From Malonomonas rubra (GTDB taxonomy: Bacteria; Desulfobacterota; Desulfuromonadia; Desulfuromonadales; Geopsychrobacteraceae), in assembly GCF_003247215.1 (NCBI RefSeq), contig NZ_QKAP01000015.1, positions 1-58,165 of the forward strand: a stretch of DNA of 58,165 nt, read 5' to 3'. Made by a program: the position numbers and the translations under genes. This document shows positions 1-8,011 of the stretch, in pieces; position 1 is the stretch's first letter, and each line of letters starts with the position of its first letter. The notes beneath the pieces were generated by a model that ran no database searches, was not told where the DNA came from, and worked only from the letters and a program-made list of their open reading frames with translations.

Positions 1-211
1 AGGACACTATCGTCAAGGTGATTGTGAGCTTGATCAATCGATGCAACCAGTAACGCTCCTGGTCCCAGAACCTCATAAGTTGTTTCTCAATGTTCACCTG
101 ATCTCTTTGGTAGGGTGTTGGCCGGCATGCACCCAAGCAGTTAGCAACTTCAAGAACTGAATTGCCTCTATCCCAATAGACCTTCTCCAGCCCCAAGATT
201 GTGAGTTTCAT
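1..211 (-). CDS. Hypothetical protein, 3' end outside window
   Basis: An open frame of 70 codons without a stop runs from an ATG at 211 off the left edge of the window. A GGGGGC stretch about 8 nt upstream of the ATG could act as a ribosome binding site. The visible protein is rich in Leu, Arg, Trp and Tyr and has no motif I recognise. It could be the N-terminus of a real gene or a chance open frame in AT-rich DNA; only the sequence to the left can decide. Confidence 0.3.
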   Translation of the reverse strand, partial: MKLTILGLEKVYWDRGNSVLEVANCLGACRPTPYQRDQVNIEKQLMRFWDQERYWLHRLIKLTITLTIVS

Positions 212-978
212 GACAAATGCCCCCGGAAATCTCCAGTGGCATTCGTTTTCCAAAAATAAGCAATTTTGAAAATCGTTCTGGCCACTCCCAAACTTAATCA
301 CTTAATTTCCAAATATTCTGACAAAATAAATTTCCATAAGTCTTTAGGAATTTTGCTGGGAGCCTCTTTGTCAAAAGTAGAACAGGTGTTGGCAGTAGAT
401 CCCACTTGAACATGCTTACGAAGCGACCTAGATCACTCTTACCGGAATGGCCTTTTTACGGACCTTTTCCCGTTGTGTCATGGTGCCTGTTTATTTGCTT
501 CCTCACCCCCCTTAGTTAATGATACAAAAGAGAGTAAGTACAAAACAGTGTCGTTAGCAATAACTTTTGACGGTATTTTTGTCGGTATCCTTCATAAAAA
601 ACAAAAAGCTTCCCGTTTTATTACGGCGACATAAACCAACTGTTCGATTCCGTCCTTCTCAGCGAGATTTCATGACCAATACCACCCTGCGGGAACGGTT
701 CGGGATCGAAGAAAAGAACAGTTCCATGGCTTCGTGAATTATAAGAGACACAGCTGATGTCGGCCTTATCCGATGCCATGACGACACCGTGGGCAGCAAG
801 GCCAGAAAGTATCTGCCATGGTGGGCTTAATGCCACTGGCAAAATTGCTTGACTGTTGCTTGACTGAGAAGCAACCGGAAATTCGCAACTAGCTGTAATT
901 TAACAACGATTCAACCTTTACATGTAGTAAATTGCTTGACTGCGCTGAAGAAGTGACACATCAAGCTGAAAATATTGA
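212..978. other. AT-rich intergenic region, no convincing gene
   Basis: This stretch is clearly richer in A/T than the genes to its right. The only open frames are short (73 and 81 codons on the minus strand) and lack ribosome binding sites or recognisable motifs. It contains the TTGCTTGACTG repeats listed separately. The change in composition near position 1000 coincides with the start of the first recognisable gene and may mark a recombination junction. Confidence 0.6.
845..942 (+). repeat. Three copies of TTGCTTGACTG
   Basis: The 11-mer TTGCTTGACTG occurs at 845-855, directly again at 856-866, and at 932-942. The first and third copies extend to a shared 14-mer (842-855 and 929-942). Each copy contains TTGACT, which resembles a -35 element, but no good -10 sits at the right distance. 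The repeats lie just upstream of the DUF6880 gene. Confidence 0.6.
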
Positions 979-2232
979 ATGACCAGAACCCACCTGAAAC
1001 GAAAACAAATGCCCGTCGAAAAAGAACTCAAAACCCGCCTCTCGGCCCTGAAGCGCAGCCGCCGATTCGTCCGCTGGGTCGAGTCAGCCGGGCTGGCCAG
1101 TGAGCTGCGCGATCTTCTGCAGCAGATCAAAGACCTTGTCGAGAATGCACAGACAGGCTGCACGCTGTTGGCCGATTTCTACACCACCGACCGCAGCGTC
1201 TTCGACCGTTGCGATGATTCAAGCGGTCATATTGGAGATGTCTACCGCTATGATGCCTGCGAACTGTTCGTCCGCTATGCGCAGCGTTGTACCGACAAGC
1301 CATGGGTCGCCAAACTGGTCCTCAAGACCAGCCAGAAGGATGATTACGGCGTACGCGATGCCCTGGTGGGTAACGCTGCCGAGTACCTGCCGGAAGCGCA
1401 GCTGCGCTGGCTGATCGACCAGTATCAATCACTGGCGAAAGAAGAAAAGGACGAGTTTCCGCGCCGTCACTGGCTGTACCAGGTCGAATCCCTGGCCCGC
1501 CAGCTCAAGGATGCGCCGCTGTTCGAACAGGCCCGCCGCGCCGCCTGGGGGGATGAACCCGGCATCGCCGCCTGTGTCGATATCGCCCGGGTCTATCTGG
1601 AATGCGGGGATGAGCAGACCGCCCTCAACTGGCTGGAACGGATTCCGGAAGGAGAAAGTTTTCAGCAGCAGGAGCGCGATGATCTGCTGCTCGACATCCA
1701 CGGCCGGCAGGGGAACAAACAGCAGCAAGCCGAAGTTGCCCGGCGCAGTTTCAGCCGGCAGCGCAGCAGAGAGGGCTTCGAGCATTGGATTTCAATCGTC
1801 GGTGAGGATCAGCGTAACGAACTGCTCAACCAGGAGGTGCGGATCATCCTCGACTCACCTCTGCTTTCCCTGACCGATGCCAACTTTCTGACCGTCATGG
1901 AACAGTGGGACGCCGCCGAAAATTATCTGCAAACCCACGCAGAGCAACTGAACGGCGACCATTATCAGTTTCTCCTCCCGCTCGCGGAAACCTTCGAATC
2001 GCTGGCCCGGCCGCTGAGCGCCAGCCTGCTCTATCGCGCCCTGCTCGATTCCATCCTGAACCGCGCCCAAACCACAACCTACGGTCATGGAGCACGCTAC
2101 CTGCGCAAACTCGATCTGCTGGCGAAGACTGTCAGCGACTGGCGCAACATCGAGCCGCACGCGGTCTATGTTGAACAGCTGCGCCGGCAGCACGGCCGCA
2201 AAACCAGTTTCTGGAGCCGTTATGGACGCTGA
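979..2232 (+). CDS. DUF6880 family protein
   Basis: A 417-residue soluble, mostly helical protein of unknown function. The motifs SRRFVRW near residue 30, FDRCDDSSGHIGDVYR near residue 75 and DDYGVRDAL near residue 115 are the pattern I associate with DUF6880. No signal peptide or membrane segment is visible. Two starts are possible, ATG 979 and ATG 1009; neither has a good ribosome binding site. The family proteins I remember carry roughly 40 further N-terminal residues, so the gene may be 5'-truncated at the AT-rich junction upstream. The 3' end is echoed by a relic at 7919-8011. It is followed after 17 nt by a small hypothetical gene. The family call is from memory of its conserved residues; the function is unknown. 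Confidence 0.75.
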   Translation: MTRTHLKRKQMPVEKELKTRLSALKRSRRFVRWVESAGLASELRDLLQQIKDLVENAQTGCTLLADFYTTDRSVFDRCDDSSGHIGDVYRYDACELFVRYAQRCTDKPWVAKLVLKTSQKDDYGVRDALVGNAAEYLPEAQLRWLIDQYQSLAKEEKDEFPRRHWLYQVESLARQLKDAPLFEQARRAAWGDEPGIAACVDIARVYLECGDEQTALNWLERIPEGESFQQQERDDLLLDIHGRQGNKQQQAEVARRSFSRQRSREGFEHWISIVGEDQRNELLNQEVRIILDSPLLSLTDANFLTVMEQWDAAENYLQTHAEQLNGDHYQFLLPLAETFESLARPLSASLLYRALLDSILNRAQTTTYGHGARYLRKLDLLAKTVSDWRNIEPHAVYVEQLRRQHGRKTSFWSRYGR

Positions 2233-2249
2233 AAATGAATGGATGAACC

Positions 2250-2561
2250 ATGGACACTGATGATTTTTCCGACAGGGCCTATGCCATCATTGTCCAGGCC
2301 GCCCGGGTGTCAGACACTCTGAAGGCGGAACTCGGCGCGATGAGCAGCCGATACAGTGACGAAGACGACTGGCTGCGCTGTCTACAGAAACATCTGCGCA
2401 GCATAAAGGCCCATCCCCAGGATTATGTGGATCTCAGGAGCCTCGATGAATTCGAAGGCGTCACCCCGGCAAAGATTCGGGAACTGGCATCCCACCTGCT
2501 CGACCAGATTCCGGAGATCCTGGCAATGCCGCTGGAGCAGAGGGGGCATCGGAAGTGGTAA
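2250..2561 (+). CDS. Hypothetical protein, 103 aa
   Basis: A small acidic protein that I do not recognise. It starts 17 nt after the DUF6880 stop and probably shares its transcript. Sequence around its start (GAACCATGGACA) is also found in the relic near 8010-8035, so this gene and the DUF6880 gene were adjacent when that relic was copied. Predicted to be helical, with no membrane segment or cysteines. Basic residues cluster at the extreme C-terminus. Confidence 0.6.
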   Translation: MDTDDFSDRAYAIIVQAARVSDTLKAELGAMSSRYSDEDDWLRCLQKHLRSIKAHPQDYVDLRSLDEFEGVTPAKIRELASHLLDQIPEILAMPLEQRGHRKW

Positions 2562-2631
2562 CGGGTCAGGATCAATTCCCTGACCGGAACTATGATGAGC
2601 AGGCACATCAAACCATGAAGGAGTTCGTTGC

Positions 2632-3273
2632 ATGACAATCAAAGCCACCAAGGGAGCCTGCACCCTCTGCGGCAAAGAGTACACCCGTTCGGGTATGGCC
2701 AAACACCTGGCCTGCTGCCTCACGAAACAACCGACAGAATCCATTATGGATGATGAGCGTTTCAGTCTACACCTGCAGGTTACGACTCGCTATCCCTCTG
2801 GCTACTGGCTGCATCTGCAGATGGATGAGCGGGCGACCTTCAAGAAGCTGGATACGTTTTTGCGCAAGCTCTGGCTGGAATGCTGTGGCCACATGAGCCA
2901 GTTTTTCGTCGGGCGCCAGACTATCGGTATGCAGGGACGACTGGCCACGTTGCTAAGGCCGGGTGATGAAATAGATTACGACTACGACATGGGTGACACC
3001 ACGGAGTTGCAGATCAAGGTTCTCGGGGCATATCAGGGCCTGGCCCCCAACAAAAAGTCGATAACCATTCTGGCCCGCAATCAGCCGCCAGAGATTCCCT
3101 GCGATGCCTGCGACCGGCATCCTGCTGTGAGTATCTGCCCCGAATGCAATTGGGAAGGTGAAGGCTGGCTCTGTCGGAAGTGTACAACTCGACACAGCTG
3201 TGGCGACGCCGCCGGTTATCTGCCAATCCCCAACTCGCCACGGGCCGGAGTCTGTGGGTACACCGGTGCATGA
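2632..3273 (+). CDS. Zinc-finger protein with pRiA4b ORF-3-like domain
   Basis: A 213-residue protein with an AAGGAG ribosome binding site 8 nt before ATG 2632. Residues ~10-30 hold a C2HC-type finger (CTLCGKEYTRSGMAKHLACC). Residues ~45-140 match the plasmid pRiA4b ORF-3-like fold, including YDYDMGDTTELQIKVL. The C-terminal ~45 residues form a second Cys-rich cluster (CDACDRHP, CPECNW, CRKCTTRHSC), likely binding one or two zinc ions. Proteins of this type are common beside SEC-C and transposon-related genes, and a SEC-C gene lies 3 kb downstream. The molecular function is unknown; a nucleic-acid or protein-binding role is inferred from the fingers. Confidence 0.75.
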   Translation: MTIKATKGACTLCGKEYTRSGMAKHLACCLTKQPTESIMDDERFSLHLQVTTRYPSGYWLHLQMDERATFKKLDTFLRKLWLECCGHMSQFFVGRQTIGMQGRLATLLRPGDEIDYDYDMGDTTELQIKVLGAYQGLAPNKKSITILARNQPPEIPCDACDRHPAVSICPECNWEGEGWLCRKCTTRHSCGDAAGYLPIPNSPRAGVCGYTGA

Positions 3274-3315
3274 GCTCAGATATCTATCCAGACCTCAAAC
3301 AAGCAGCTGGATAAA

Positions 3316-3334
3316 GTTTCGGGGTAGACCTTAA
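3316..3334. repeat. Fragment resembling a dispersed mobile-repeat motif
   Basis: The segment TTCGGGGTAGACCTTAATC resembles a CCGGGGTCAGACC-type motif that I recall near transposase genes in many genomes. A related doublet is seen at 9138-9157. Both are short and may be chance, so this is offered only as a possible relic. Confidence 0.25.
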
Positions 3335-3353
3335 TCCGACATTTCACACACAT

Positions 3354-3431
3354 ATGGAAAGAATCCGTACCATTTGACATCTCCCAGGGAAACGTCTATA
3401 TTTCACCAAATAGTACGGAAGAAATCCGTAC
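3354..3431 (+). promoter_or_regulatory. Promoter with two flanking operators for the DUF1778/GNAT module
   Basis: A near-consensus promoter is visible: TTGACA at 3374-3379, a 17-nt spacer, and TATATT at 3397-3402. A perfect inverted repeat, GTACGGA-N5-TCCGTAC, lies at 3413-3431, just past the expected transcription start. A second, imperfect version ending in ATCCGTAC at 3363-3370 abuts the -35. This two-site arrangement fits autorepression by the ribbon-helix-helix antitoxin encoded next, as is known for DUF1778/GNAT modules. A strong AAGGAGG sits at 3439-3445. Confidence 0.75.
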
Positions 3432-3451
3432 AGGAAAAAAGGAGGACTCAC

Positions 3452-3721
3452 ATGGCGACCGCACGTCTTGACATGAGACTTGATCTGGAAATCAAAGAAA
3501 AGGCAGAGAAGGCTTCTGCCCTGCTTGGAATGCGCAGTCTCACAGAATATGTCGTGCATCTCATGGATGAAGATGCCTCCAGAGTCATTGCAGAACATGA
3601 GAGCATGACTGTAAGCGACGATGTCTTTGATCGCTTCATGCACGCCTGCGAGAACGCGAAACAGCCCAACAAAGCCCTGCGCGAGGCCCTGATCTTCACC
3701 CGAAAGCAAGGCATCAAGTGA
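3452..3721 (+). CDS. DUF1778 (TacA/AtaR-type) antitoxin
   Basis: An 89-residue protein starting at an ATG 6 nt after a perfect AAGGAGG. The first ~50 residues (ATARLDMRLDLEIKEKAEKA, then a helix ending SLTEYVVHLM) are a ribbon-helix-helix DNA-binding domain of the DUF1778 family. The C-terminal part (DVFDRFMHAC to the end) is the usual toxin-neutralising tail. In this family the antitoxin and toxin together bind the operator; the palindromes at 3354-3431 are the likely targets. Its stop codon overlaps the toxin start (GTGA), which implies translational coupling. The length is typical. Confidence 0.9.
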   Translation: MATARLDMRLDLEIKEKAEKASALLGMRSLTEYVVHLMDEDASRVIAEHESMTVSDDVFDRFMHACENAKQPNKALREALIFTRKQGIK

Positions 3722-4254
3722 GCTGGGCAAAGGAATTCGTTGAACTTGACAAAAAAGCCCACGACCGCAGTTCATTCGACAGCGGCGAAGACGAGCTGAA
3801 CGATTTCATCAAAACCAAAGCAGCAAAGCATATGGCGGCTGGAATCAGCAGAACGATGGTGCTACCAGCCGCCTCTCCTTTACCTGATGGCAAATACCCT
3901 ATTTGCAGCTTTTATTCGATTTCTCCGAGCCAGATTGAAAGACAGACCCTCCCGGCAGCACTTGCCAAAAAACTTCCATTCTACCCTGTTCCGGTCTTTC
4001 TGATCGCCCAACTCGCTGTACATACAGAAATCAAAGGGCAAGGACTGGGCAAAATAACCCTGATTAAAGCACTGGAGCATCTCTGGAACGTTAACGCTCA
4101 TATGAAAGCTTATGCAGTGGTTGTTGATTGCCTCAACCAGGCTGCCCAGGATTTTTACACAAAATTCGGGTTCGAGATCCTCTGCGACAACAACGGCAGG
4201 ACCCGAATGTTTATGCCGCTGGGTACGGTGGGTCAGCTCTTCGAGGAAGAGTGA
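3718..4254 (+). CDS. GNAT-family acetyltransferase toxin (TacT/AtaT type)
   Basis: A 178-residue GNAT protein that starts at GTG 3718 inside the antitoxin stop. The acetyl-CoA pyrophosphate-binding loop is visible as KGQGLGK near residue 102, followed by the helix ITLIKALEHL. The C-terminal strand-helix with AAQDFYTKFGFE is the standard GNAT motif B. In characterised relatives (TacT, AtaT, KacT) the toxin acetylates the amino group of aminoacyl-tRNA and stops translation. The opening FDSGEDELNDFIKTKA is also typical of these toxins. Both genes look intact, so the module should be functional. Confidence 0.9.
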   Translation: MSWAKEFVELDKKAHDRSSFDSGEDELNDFIKTKAAKHMAAGISRTMVLPAASPLPDGKYPICSFYSISPSQIERQTLPAALAKKLPFYPVPVFLIAQLAVHTEIKGQGLGKITLIKALEHLWNVNAHMKAYAVVVDCLNQAAQDFYTKFGFEILCDNNGRTRMFMPLGTVGQLFEEE

Positions 4255-4342
4255 GATAAAGAGTAAGCCCTTGACTCCAGCCCCTCTGCACTTCGGCAAG
4301 GTTCGCTCTCTCCAGACTTTTGGTCACTGGAATCTACAATTC

Positions 4343-4381
4343 TTGATTTTTATGTGTTTTTTAGCATACTATGTCGACATA
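4343..4381 (+). promoter_or_regulatory. Candidate promoter and palindrome upstream of the AbiE module
   Basis: TTGATT at 4343-4348 and TACTAT at 4367-4372 (18-nt spacing) form a plausible promoter. A perfect 12-bp palindrome, TATGTCGACATA, at 4370-4381 overlaps the -10 and the start site. AbiEi antitoxins are known to repress their own promoter through inverted repeats, so this is the likely operator. No good ribosome binding site precedes ATG 4414, so initiation may be weak. Confidence 0.5.
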
Positions 4382-4413
4382 TTGGCGACTTACTATGCAG
4401 AAAACTACAATCT

Positions 4414-5067
4414 ATGGACATCATTTCCGCACTGCGAAAAACCATCCCCTGGGAAGAATTCGACTATCAAGCCCTGCTGCAGGCCCTGAAGGATTACGCC
4501 TGCCCGCGTGACAAGATCACCGACCTGCTCGCCAAAGGGGTGATCGTGCGGGTCAAGAAAGGGCTCTATATCTTTGGCGATGCCTACCGGACCCACCCCT
4601 ACAGCCGGGAAATCCTCGCCAACCTGATCTACGGACCATCCTGCGTATCGCTGGAATATGCGTTGCATTACCGTGGACTGACGCCGGAAGGGTCGGCGGC
4701 TCTGACCTCGGTCACCACCAAGCGGGGCAAACAGTTCCAGACCCCGGTGGGCCTGTTTTTCTACCGGATGATCCCGGAAGCCGGTTTTCATATCGGCATG
4801 CAGCGGGTTGAGCTGGAGGATGGCCGTGCATTTCTGCTTGCCGGTCCGGAGAAAGCTCTAGCCGACAAGCTCCGCTGCGACCGCGGCCTGCAGCTTCGCT
4901 CCCGGCGGGGCTGCCTGGAATATCTGCTTGATTCGTTACGGATTGCCCCTGAAGACTTGAGCCGACTGGATCTCGACCTGCTTGAAAGACTGGCTGCAGC
5001 TGATGAATCGCCGCGCGTGCGGACACTGGTGGACAGCGTGCGTTATCTGAGAAGAGAGAGCGCCTGA
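4414..5067 (+). CDS. Type IV antitoxin, AbiEi family transcriptional regulator
   Basis: A 217-residue protein. I chose ATG 4414 because the frame upstream of it lies in the promoter region and the protein then begins with the expected winged-helix domain. Residues ~10-70 (DYACPRDKITDLLAKGVIVRVKKGLYIFG) are the AbiEi N-terminal winged helix. The rest (SLEYALHYRGLTPEG, FLLAGPEKALADKL) is the antitoxin C-terminal domain. In the known AbiE system this protein represses the operon and counteracts the nucleotidyltransferase toxin without binding it stably. The AbiEii gene follows after 2 nt. Confidence 0.88.
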   Translation: MDIISALRKTIPWEEFDYQALLQALKDYACPRDKITDLLAKGVIVRVKKGLYIFGDAYRTHPYSREILANLIYGPSCVSLEYALHYRGLTPEGSAALTSVTTKRGKQFQTPVGLFFYRMIPEAGFHIGMQRVELEDGRAFLLAGPEKALADKLRCDRGLQLRSRRGCLEYLLDSLRIAPEDLSRLDLDLLERLAAADESPRVRTLVDSVRYLRRESA

Positions 5068-5069
5068 TC

Positions 5070-5936
5070 ATGCAGAATGCCGTTGCCCAGATGCTGGCTC
5101 GCTACGACTGCCGCAGCAGCGATGATTACGTCCGGGCACTGCGTGAGATCCTGCAGAAGATCGCCCTGCTCGGCCTGTGGCGCAGCAAGTTTTTCGAAAA
5201 AGTGGCCTTCTACGGCGGGACCGCCCTGCGCATCCTCTACGGACTTGATCGCTTCTCCGAAAACCTCGACTTTTCCCTGCTGGAACCGCTGCCCGATTTT
5301 GACCTGGCAAGCTACAGCACAGCTCTGGAAAAGGAGCTCAAAGCCTTCGGCTTTGACGTCAGAGTGGAGCAGAAGAACAAGTCGGTCGCGACACCGGTCC
5401 AGTCAGCTTTTCTCAAGACGGATACGGTCAATCAGCTGCTGGTCATTCAGGCCGGCGCGGACATCGCCCGGCAGATCCCGCCCGGTCAGGTGATCCGCAT
5501 CAAACTGGAAGTCGATACCGATCCACCGGGTGGTTTTGCCACCGAGAGCCGTTACCTGCTGCAACCGCTGCCGTTCAGTGTCCGCAGTTACACTCTGCCC
5601 GACCTGTTTGCGGGAAAAATGCACGCCCTGCTCTGCCGGCGCTGGAAGAACCGGGTCAAGGGGCGCGACTGGTACGATCTGGTCTGGTACTGCGCCCGCA
5701 ATCCACAGCTGCACCTGGCGCATCTGGAACAGCGCATGCGCCAGAGCGGGCCCTGGACAGAAGACGCTCCCTTGGCGACAGAAGCGCTGGGCGAGTTTCT
5801 TCAGCAGGCCATCGACCAACTCGATGTCGATCAGGCCCGCAATGAAGTCCTGCCATTTGTCGGGGACCCGGCGGCTCTGGAGGTCTGGTCAAAAGAGTTC
5901 TTCGCCAACATCATGCAGCGCATCCAATGCCTGTAA
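5070..5936 (+). CDS. Nucleotidyltransferase toxin, AbiEii/AbiGii family
   Basis: A 288-residue protein directly after the AbiEi gene. Residues ~48-70 carry the nucleotidyltransferase signature GGTALRILYGLDRFSENLDF, with the Asp of NLDF a likely metal ligand. Further family motifs are IRIKLEVDTDPP near residue 140 and FAGKMHALLCRRWKNRVKGRDWYDLVWY near residue 190. Characterised homologues transfer nucleotides, in some cases to tRNA acceptor ends, and cause reversible growth arrest in phage defence. No truncation is seen and the length is typical. Confidence 0.9.
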   Translation: MQNAVAQMLARYDCRSSDDYVRALREILQKIALLGLWRSKFFEKVAFYGGTALRILYGLDRFSENLDFSLLEPLPDFDLASYSTALEKELKAFGFDVRVEQKNKSVATPVQSAFLKTDTVNQLLVIQAGADIARQIPPGQVIRIKLEVDTDPPGGFATESRYLLQPLPFSVRSYTLPDLFAGKMHALLCRRWKNRVKGRDWYDLVWYCARNPQLHLAHLEQRMRQSGPWTEDAPLATEALGEFLQQAIDQLDVDQARNEVLPFVGDPAALEVWSKEFFANIMQRIQCL

Positions 5937-5991
5937 GATCATGGAAATCAAGACACTGGGGTGTCAAAGGAAAAGATAAGGAAATGAACCG

Positions 5992-6495
5992 ATGTCCGAT
6001 CCCCTGAAAGTTCCCAAAACAATGCAGCCGATCTTTGCCGAGGTGAGCCAGCGCATCGAAGAATTCTGCGGCAAACATCTGAACGAGGAATATGCCCTCG
6101 TCTCCCGGGAGTTGGCCGCGACCCTCTGCCGCAAGCGCCCTTCGCCGCTGCTCAAGGGGAAACCCGAGCAGTGGGCCTGCGCCTGCGTTTACGTCATCGG
6201 CAGCACCAACTATCTGCACGACAAAACACAAGACCCTCACATGCCGCTGAAACAGCTCTGCGAACTGTTCGGCATCGGCAAAAGCACGGCGACGACCAAG
6301 GCAAAAAGCATCCAGGACGCCCTGAAGATCGGCCCCCTCGATCCGCGCTGGACTCTGCCGAGCAGACTGCACGACAACCCGCTGGTCTGGATGGTTCTGG
6401 TTGACGGTTTTATGGTCGATATCCGCAAGGCACCGCTGGAGCTTCAGGAAGAAGCCAACCGGCTGGGCCTGATTCCTTTTGTGCCGGGGAGATAA
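5992..6495 (+). CDS. DUF6398 domain protein
   Basis: A 167-residue protein whose central part (VSRELAATLCRKRPSPLLKG, WACACVYVIGSTNYLHD, LCELFGIGKSTATTKAKSIQ) matches what I know as DUF6398. The segment LCELFGIGKSTATTKAKSI reads like a helix-turn-helix, and the helical repeat before it is reminiscent of cyclin/TFIIB folds; that resemblance is inference only. The stop lies 2 nt before the start of the SEC-C gene, so the two are almost certainly co-translated. An AAGGAAA upstream serves as ribosome binding site. No function is known. Confidence 0.7.
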   Translation: MSDPLKVPKTMQPIFAEVSQRIEEFCGKHLNEEYALVSRELAATLCRKRPSPLLKGKPEQWACACVYVIGSTNYLHDKTQDPHMPLKQLCELFGIGKSTATTKAKSIQDALKIGPLDPRWTLPSRLHDNPLVWMVLVDGFMVDIRKAPLELQEEANRLGLIPFVPGR

Positions 6496-6497
6496 AA

Positions 6498-7865
6498 ATG
6501 GCTGCGACAGGTCGTAACGAGCCCTGCCCCTGCGGCAGCGGGAAAAAATACAAGAAATGCTGCCTTCTGAAAGAGGACGAATTCGCATCCCGCCAGCGTG
6601 ACAAACACAGCGCAGCCCCCCGCGCGCTGGCCTGGCTGTCTGCCAGATACCCAGAGGAGGTGGCGGAGGCGGTGCATTACGATTTTTTCGGTGACCCCGA
6701 TGAGGAGGAGATGCAGGCCATCAACGCGTTGCAGCCACATCTTCAGGAGATGCTGCAGGTCAATATCGGCGAATGGACACTGGCCGATGCCCATCTGGAG
6801 ATTGACGGCGAGCGCAAGCCGGTTCACGAACTGCTCCTCGGTCCCGGCGGGCCTCTGCTCCCAGCGGCCGGCAGGGACTGGCTGCGCCGGCTGAGCGAGA
6901 ACATGCTGGGACTTTACGAGGTCCGCGAAAGCCGTCCGGGTGAGGGTTTACGCCTGCATGACCTGCTGCGCCCCGAGCAACCGGACACCTGGGTTGCCGA
7001 GCGCAGCGCTTCACAATCCCTGGTGCGCGGCGACATTTTCGGCGCGCGGCTGGTTGCACAGGATGAGGACTGGGCCCTTTCCGGGGCGGTCTATCCCTTC
7101 AGCCGCGACGACGGTCTGGCCTGCCGGGATGAAATTCTCTACGAGATGACGGGAACCGACTGGGCTTCCGAGACCGCCCGCGAGGTCATCGGTGGGAATA
7201 TCGGCCTACACTGGCTGGATACCCTGATCACCCCGCTTCCACTGCCTGAACTTGTGGATGCTTCAAGCGGGGAACCGATTCTCGGCACCACCGACCGCTA
7301 CCGGGTCAGCGATCCAGCGGCACTGGCTGCACTGCTGGCAGAACAGCCGGACGTCGACGGTGATGAAGATGAGGGCTGGGTGCGGATTGTCGAGCTGGAC
7401 GATGGGCGTAACCGTATCCAGGCGTCACTGACTCTGACCAAAAATGATACTCTGGAGGTGTTCTGCCGCACCCGCAAGCTGGCCGATGAAAGTCGCGCCT
7501 GGCTGGAACGGATCGCCGGTCAGGCTCTGCGCCACCAGAGTCGCGAACTGGTCGATCCCCGATCCCCCAAAGCGTTGGAAGCCGCCGCACCGACGGCAGC
7601 TTCCGACATTCCGCCGGAAGTCATGACAACCATTGTGCATGACTATCTGCGCAAGCATTATTCCAACTGGGTCGACGAGAAGATTCCGGCGCTCGGCGAC
7701 AAAACGCCGCGCCAGGCCATCCGCAACGCCAAGGGGCGCCAGGCCGTCATTGAGCTGCTGGAGTCCTACGAGCACCTCGAAGCACGCCGGGTCCGGGATC
7801 AGGGCGGCCAACCCTTTGATTTCTGCTTTCTGTGGGAACAGCTTGGCCTGCAGCGGAATCTCTGA
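6498..7865 (+). CDS. SEC-C zinc-binding motif protein
   Basis: A 455-residue protein opening with a perfect SEC-C motif, GRNEPCPCGSGKKYKKCCL (residues 5-23), which coordinates one zinc ion through CxCxnCC. The middle ~300 residues, rich in Asp, Glu and Leu, are not recognised. The C-terminal ~80 residues (YLRKHYSNWVDEKIPALG followed by TPRQAIRNAKGRQAVIELL) form a segment that recurs in long SEC-C proteins. In SecA the SEC-C motif binds SecB and ribosomes; in stand-alone proteins its role is unknown. A GGGGAG site precedes the ATG, and the gene follows the DUF6398 gene by 2 nt. The domain call is firm; the function is open. Confidence 0.8.
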   Translation: MAATGRNEPCPCGSGKKYKKCCLLKEDEFASRQRDKHSAAPRALAWLSARYPEEVAEAVHYDFFGDPDEEEMQAINALQPHLQEMLQVNIGEWTLADAHLEIDGERKPVHELLLGPGGPLLPAAGRDWLRRLSENMLGLYEVRESRPGEGLRLHDLLRPEQPDTWVAERSASQSLVRGDIFGARLVAQDEDWALSGAVYPFSRDDGLACRDEILYEMTGTDWASETAREVIGGNIGLHWLDTLITPLPLPELVDASSGEPILGTTDRYRVSDPAALAALLAEQPDVDGDEDEGWVRIVELDDGRNRIQASLTLTKNDTLEVFCRTRKLADESRAWLERIAGQALRHQSRELVDPRSPKALEAAAPTAASDIPPEVMTTIVHDYLRKHYSNWVDEKIPALGDKTPRQAIRNAKGRQAVIELLESYEHLEARRVRDQGGQPFDFCFLWEQLGLQRNL

Positions 7866-7918
7866 TGTAAGCGGGACTTTTGTGCTTAAGGGATAAAAGC
7901 TGTGTCTGACGCGCCAGA

Positions 7919-8011
7919 ATGCCGCACGCGGTCTATGTCAAACAGCTGCGGCAAATACACGGCCGCAAAACCAGCTTCTGGAACCGTTATGTACGCACTA
8001 AGACAAGGTGA
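7919..8011 (+). pseudogene. Relic of the DUF6880 gene 3' end
   Basis: Translating 7919-8011 gives PHAVYVKQLRQIHGRKTSFW followed by NRY and a stop. This matches the last ~26 residues of the DUF6880 protein (PHAVYVEQLRRQHGRKTSFW, then SRY) at about 20 identities, and the DNA is near-identical over shorter blocks. Similarity continues past the stop through GAACCATGGACA, the start region of the gene that follows DUF6880. So this is a copied or leftover junction fragment, not a gene. It lies directly upstream of the HTH-MNT promoter. Confidence 0.8.

Noticed and set aside
621-842. 73-codon minus-strand open frame in the left intergenic DNA
   Set aside because: No ribosome binding site and no recognisable motif. 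The region is AT-rich and repeated. It may be a fragment but cannot be supported as a gene.
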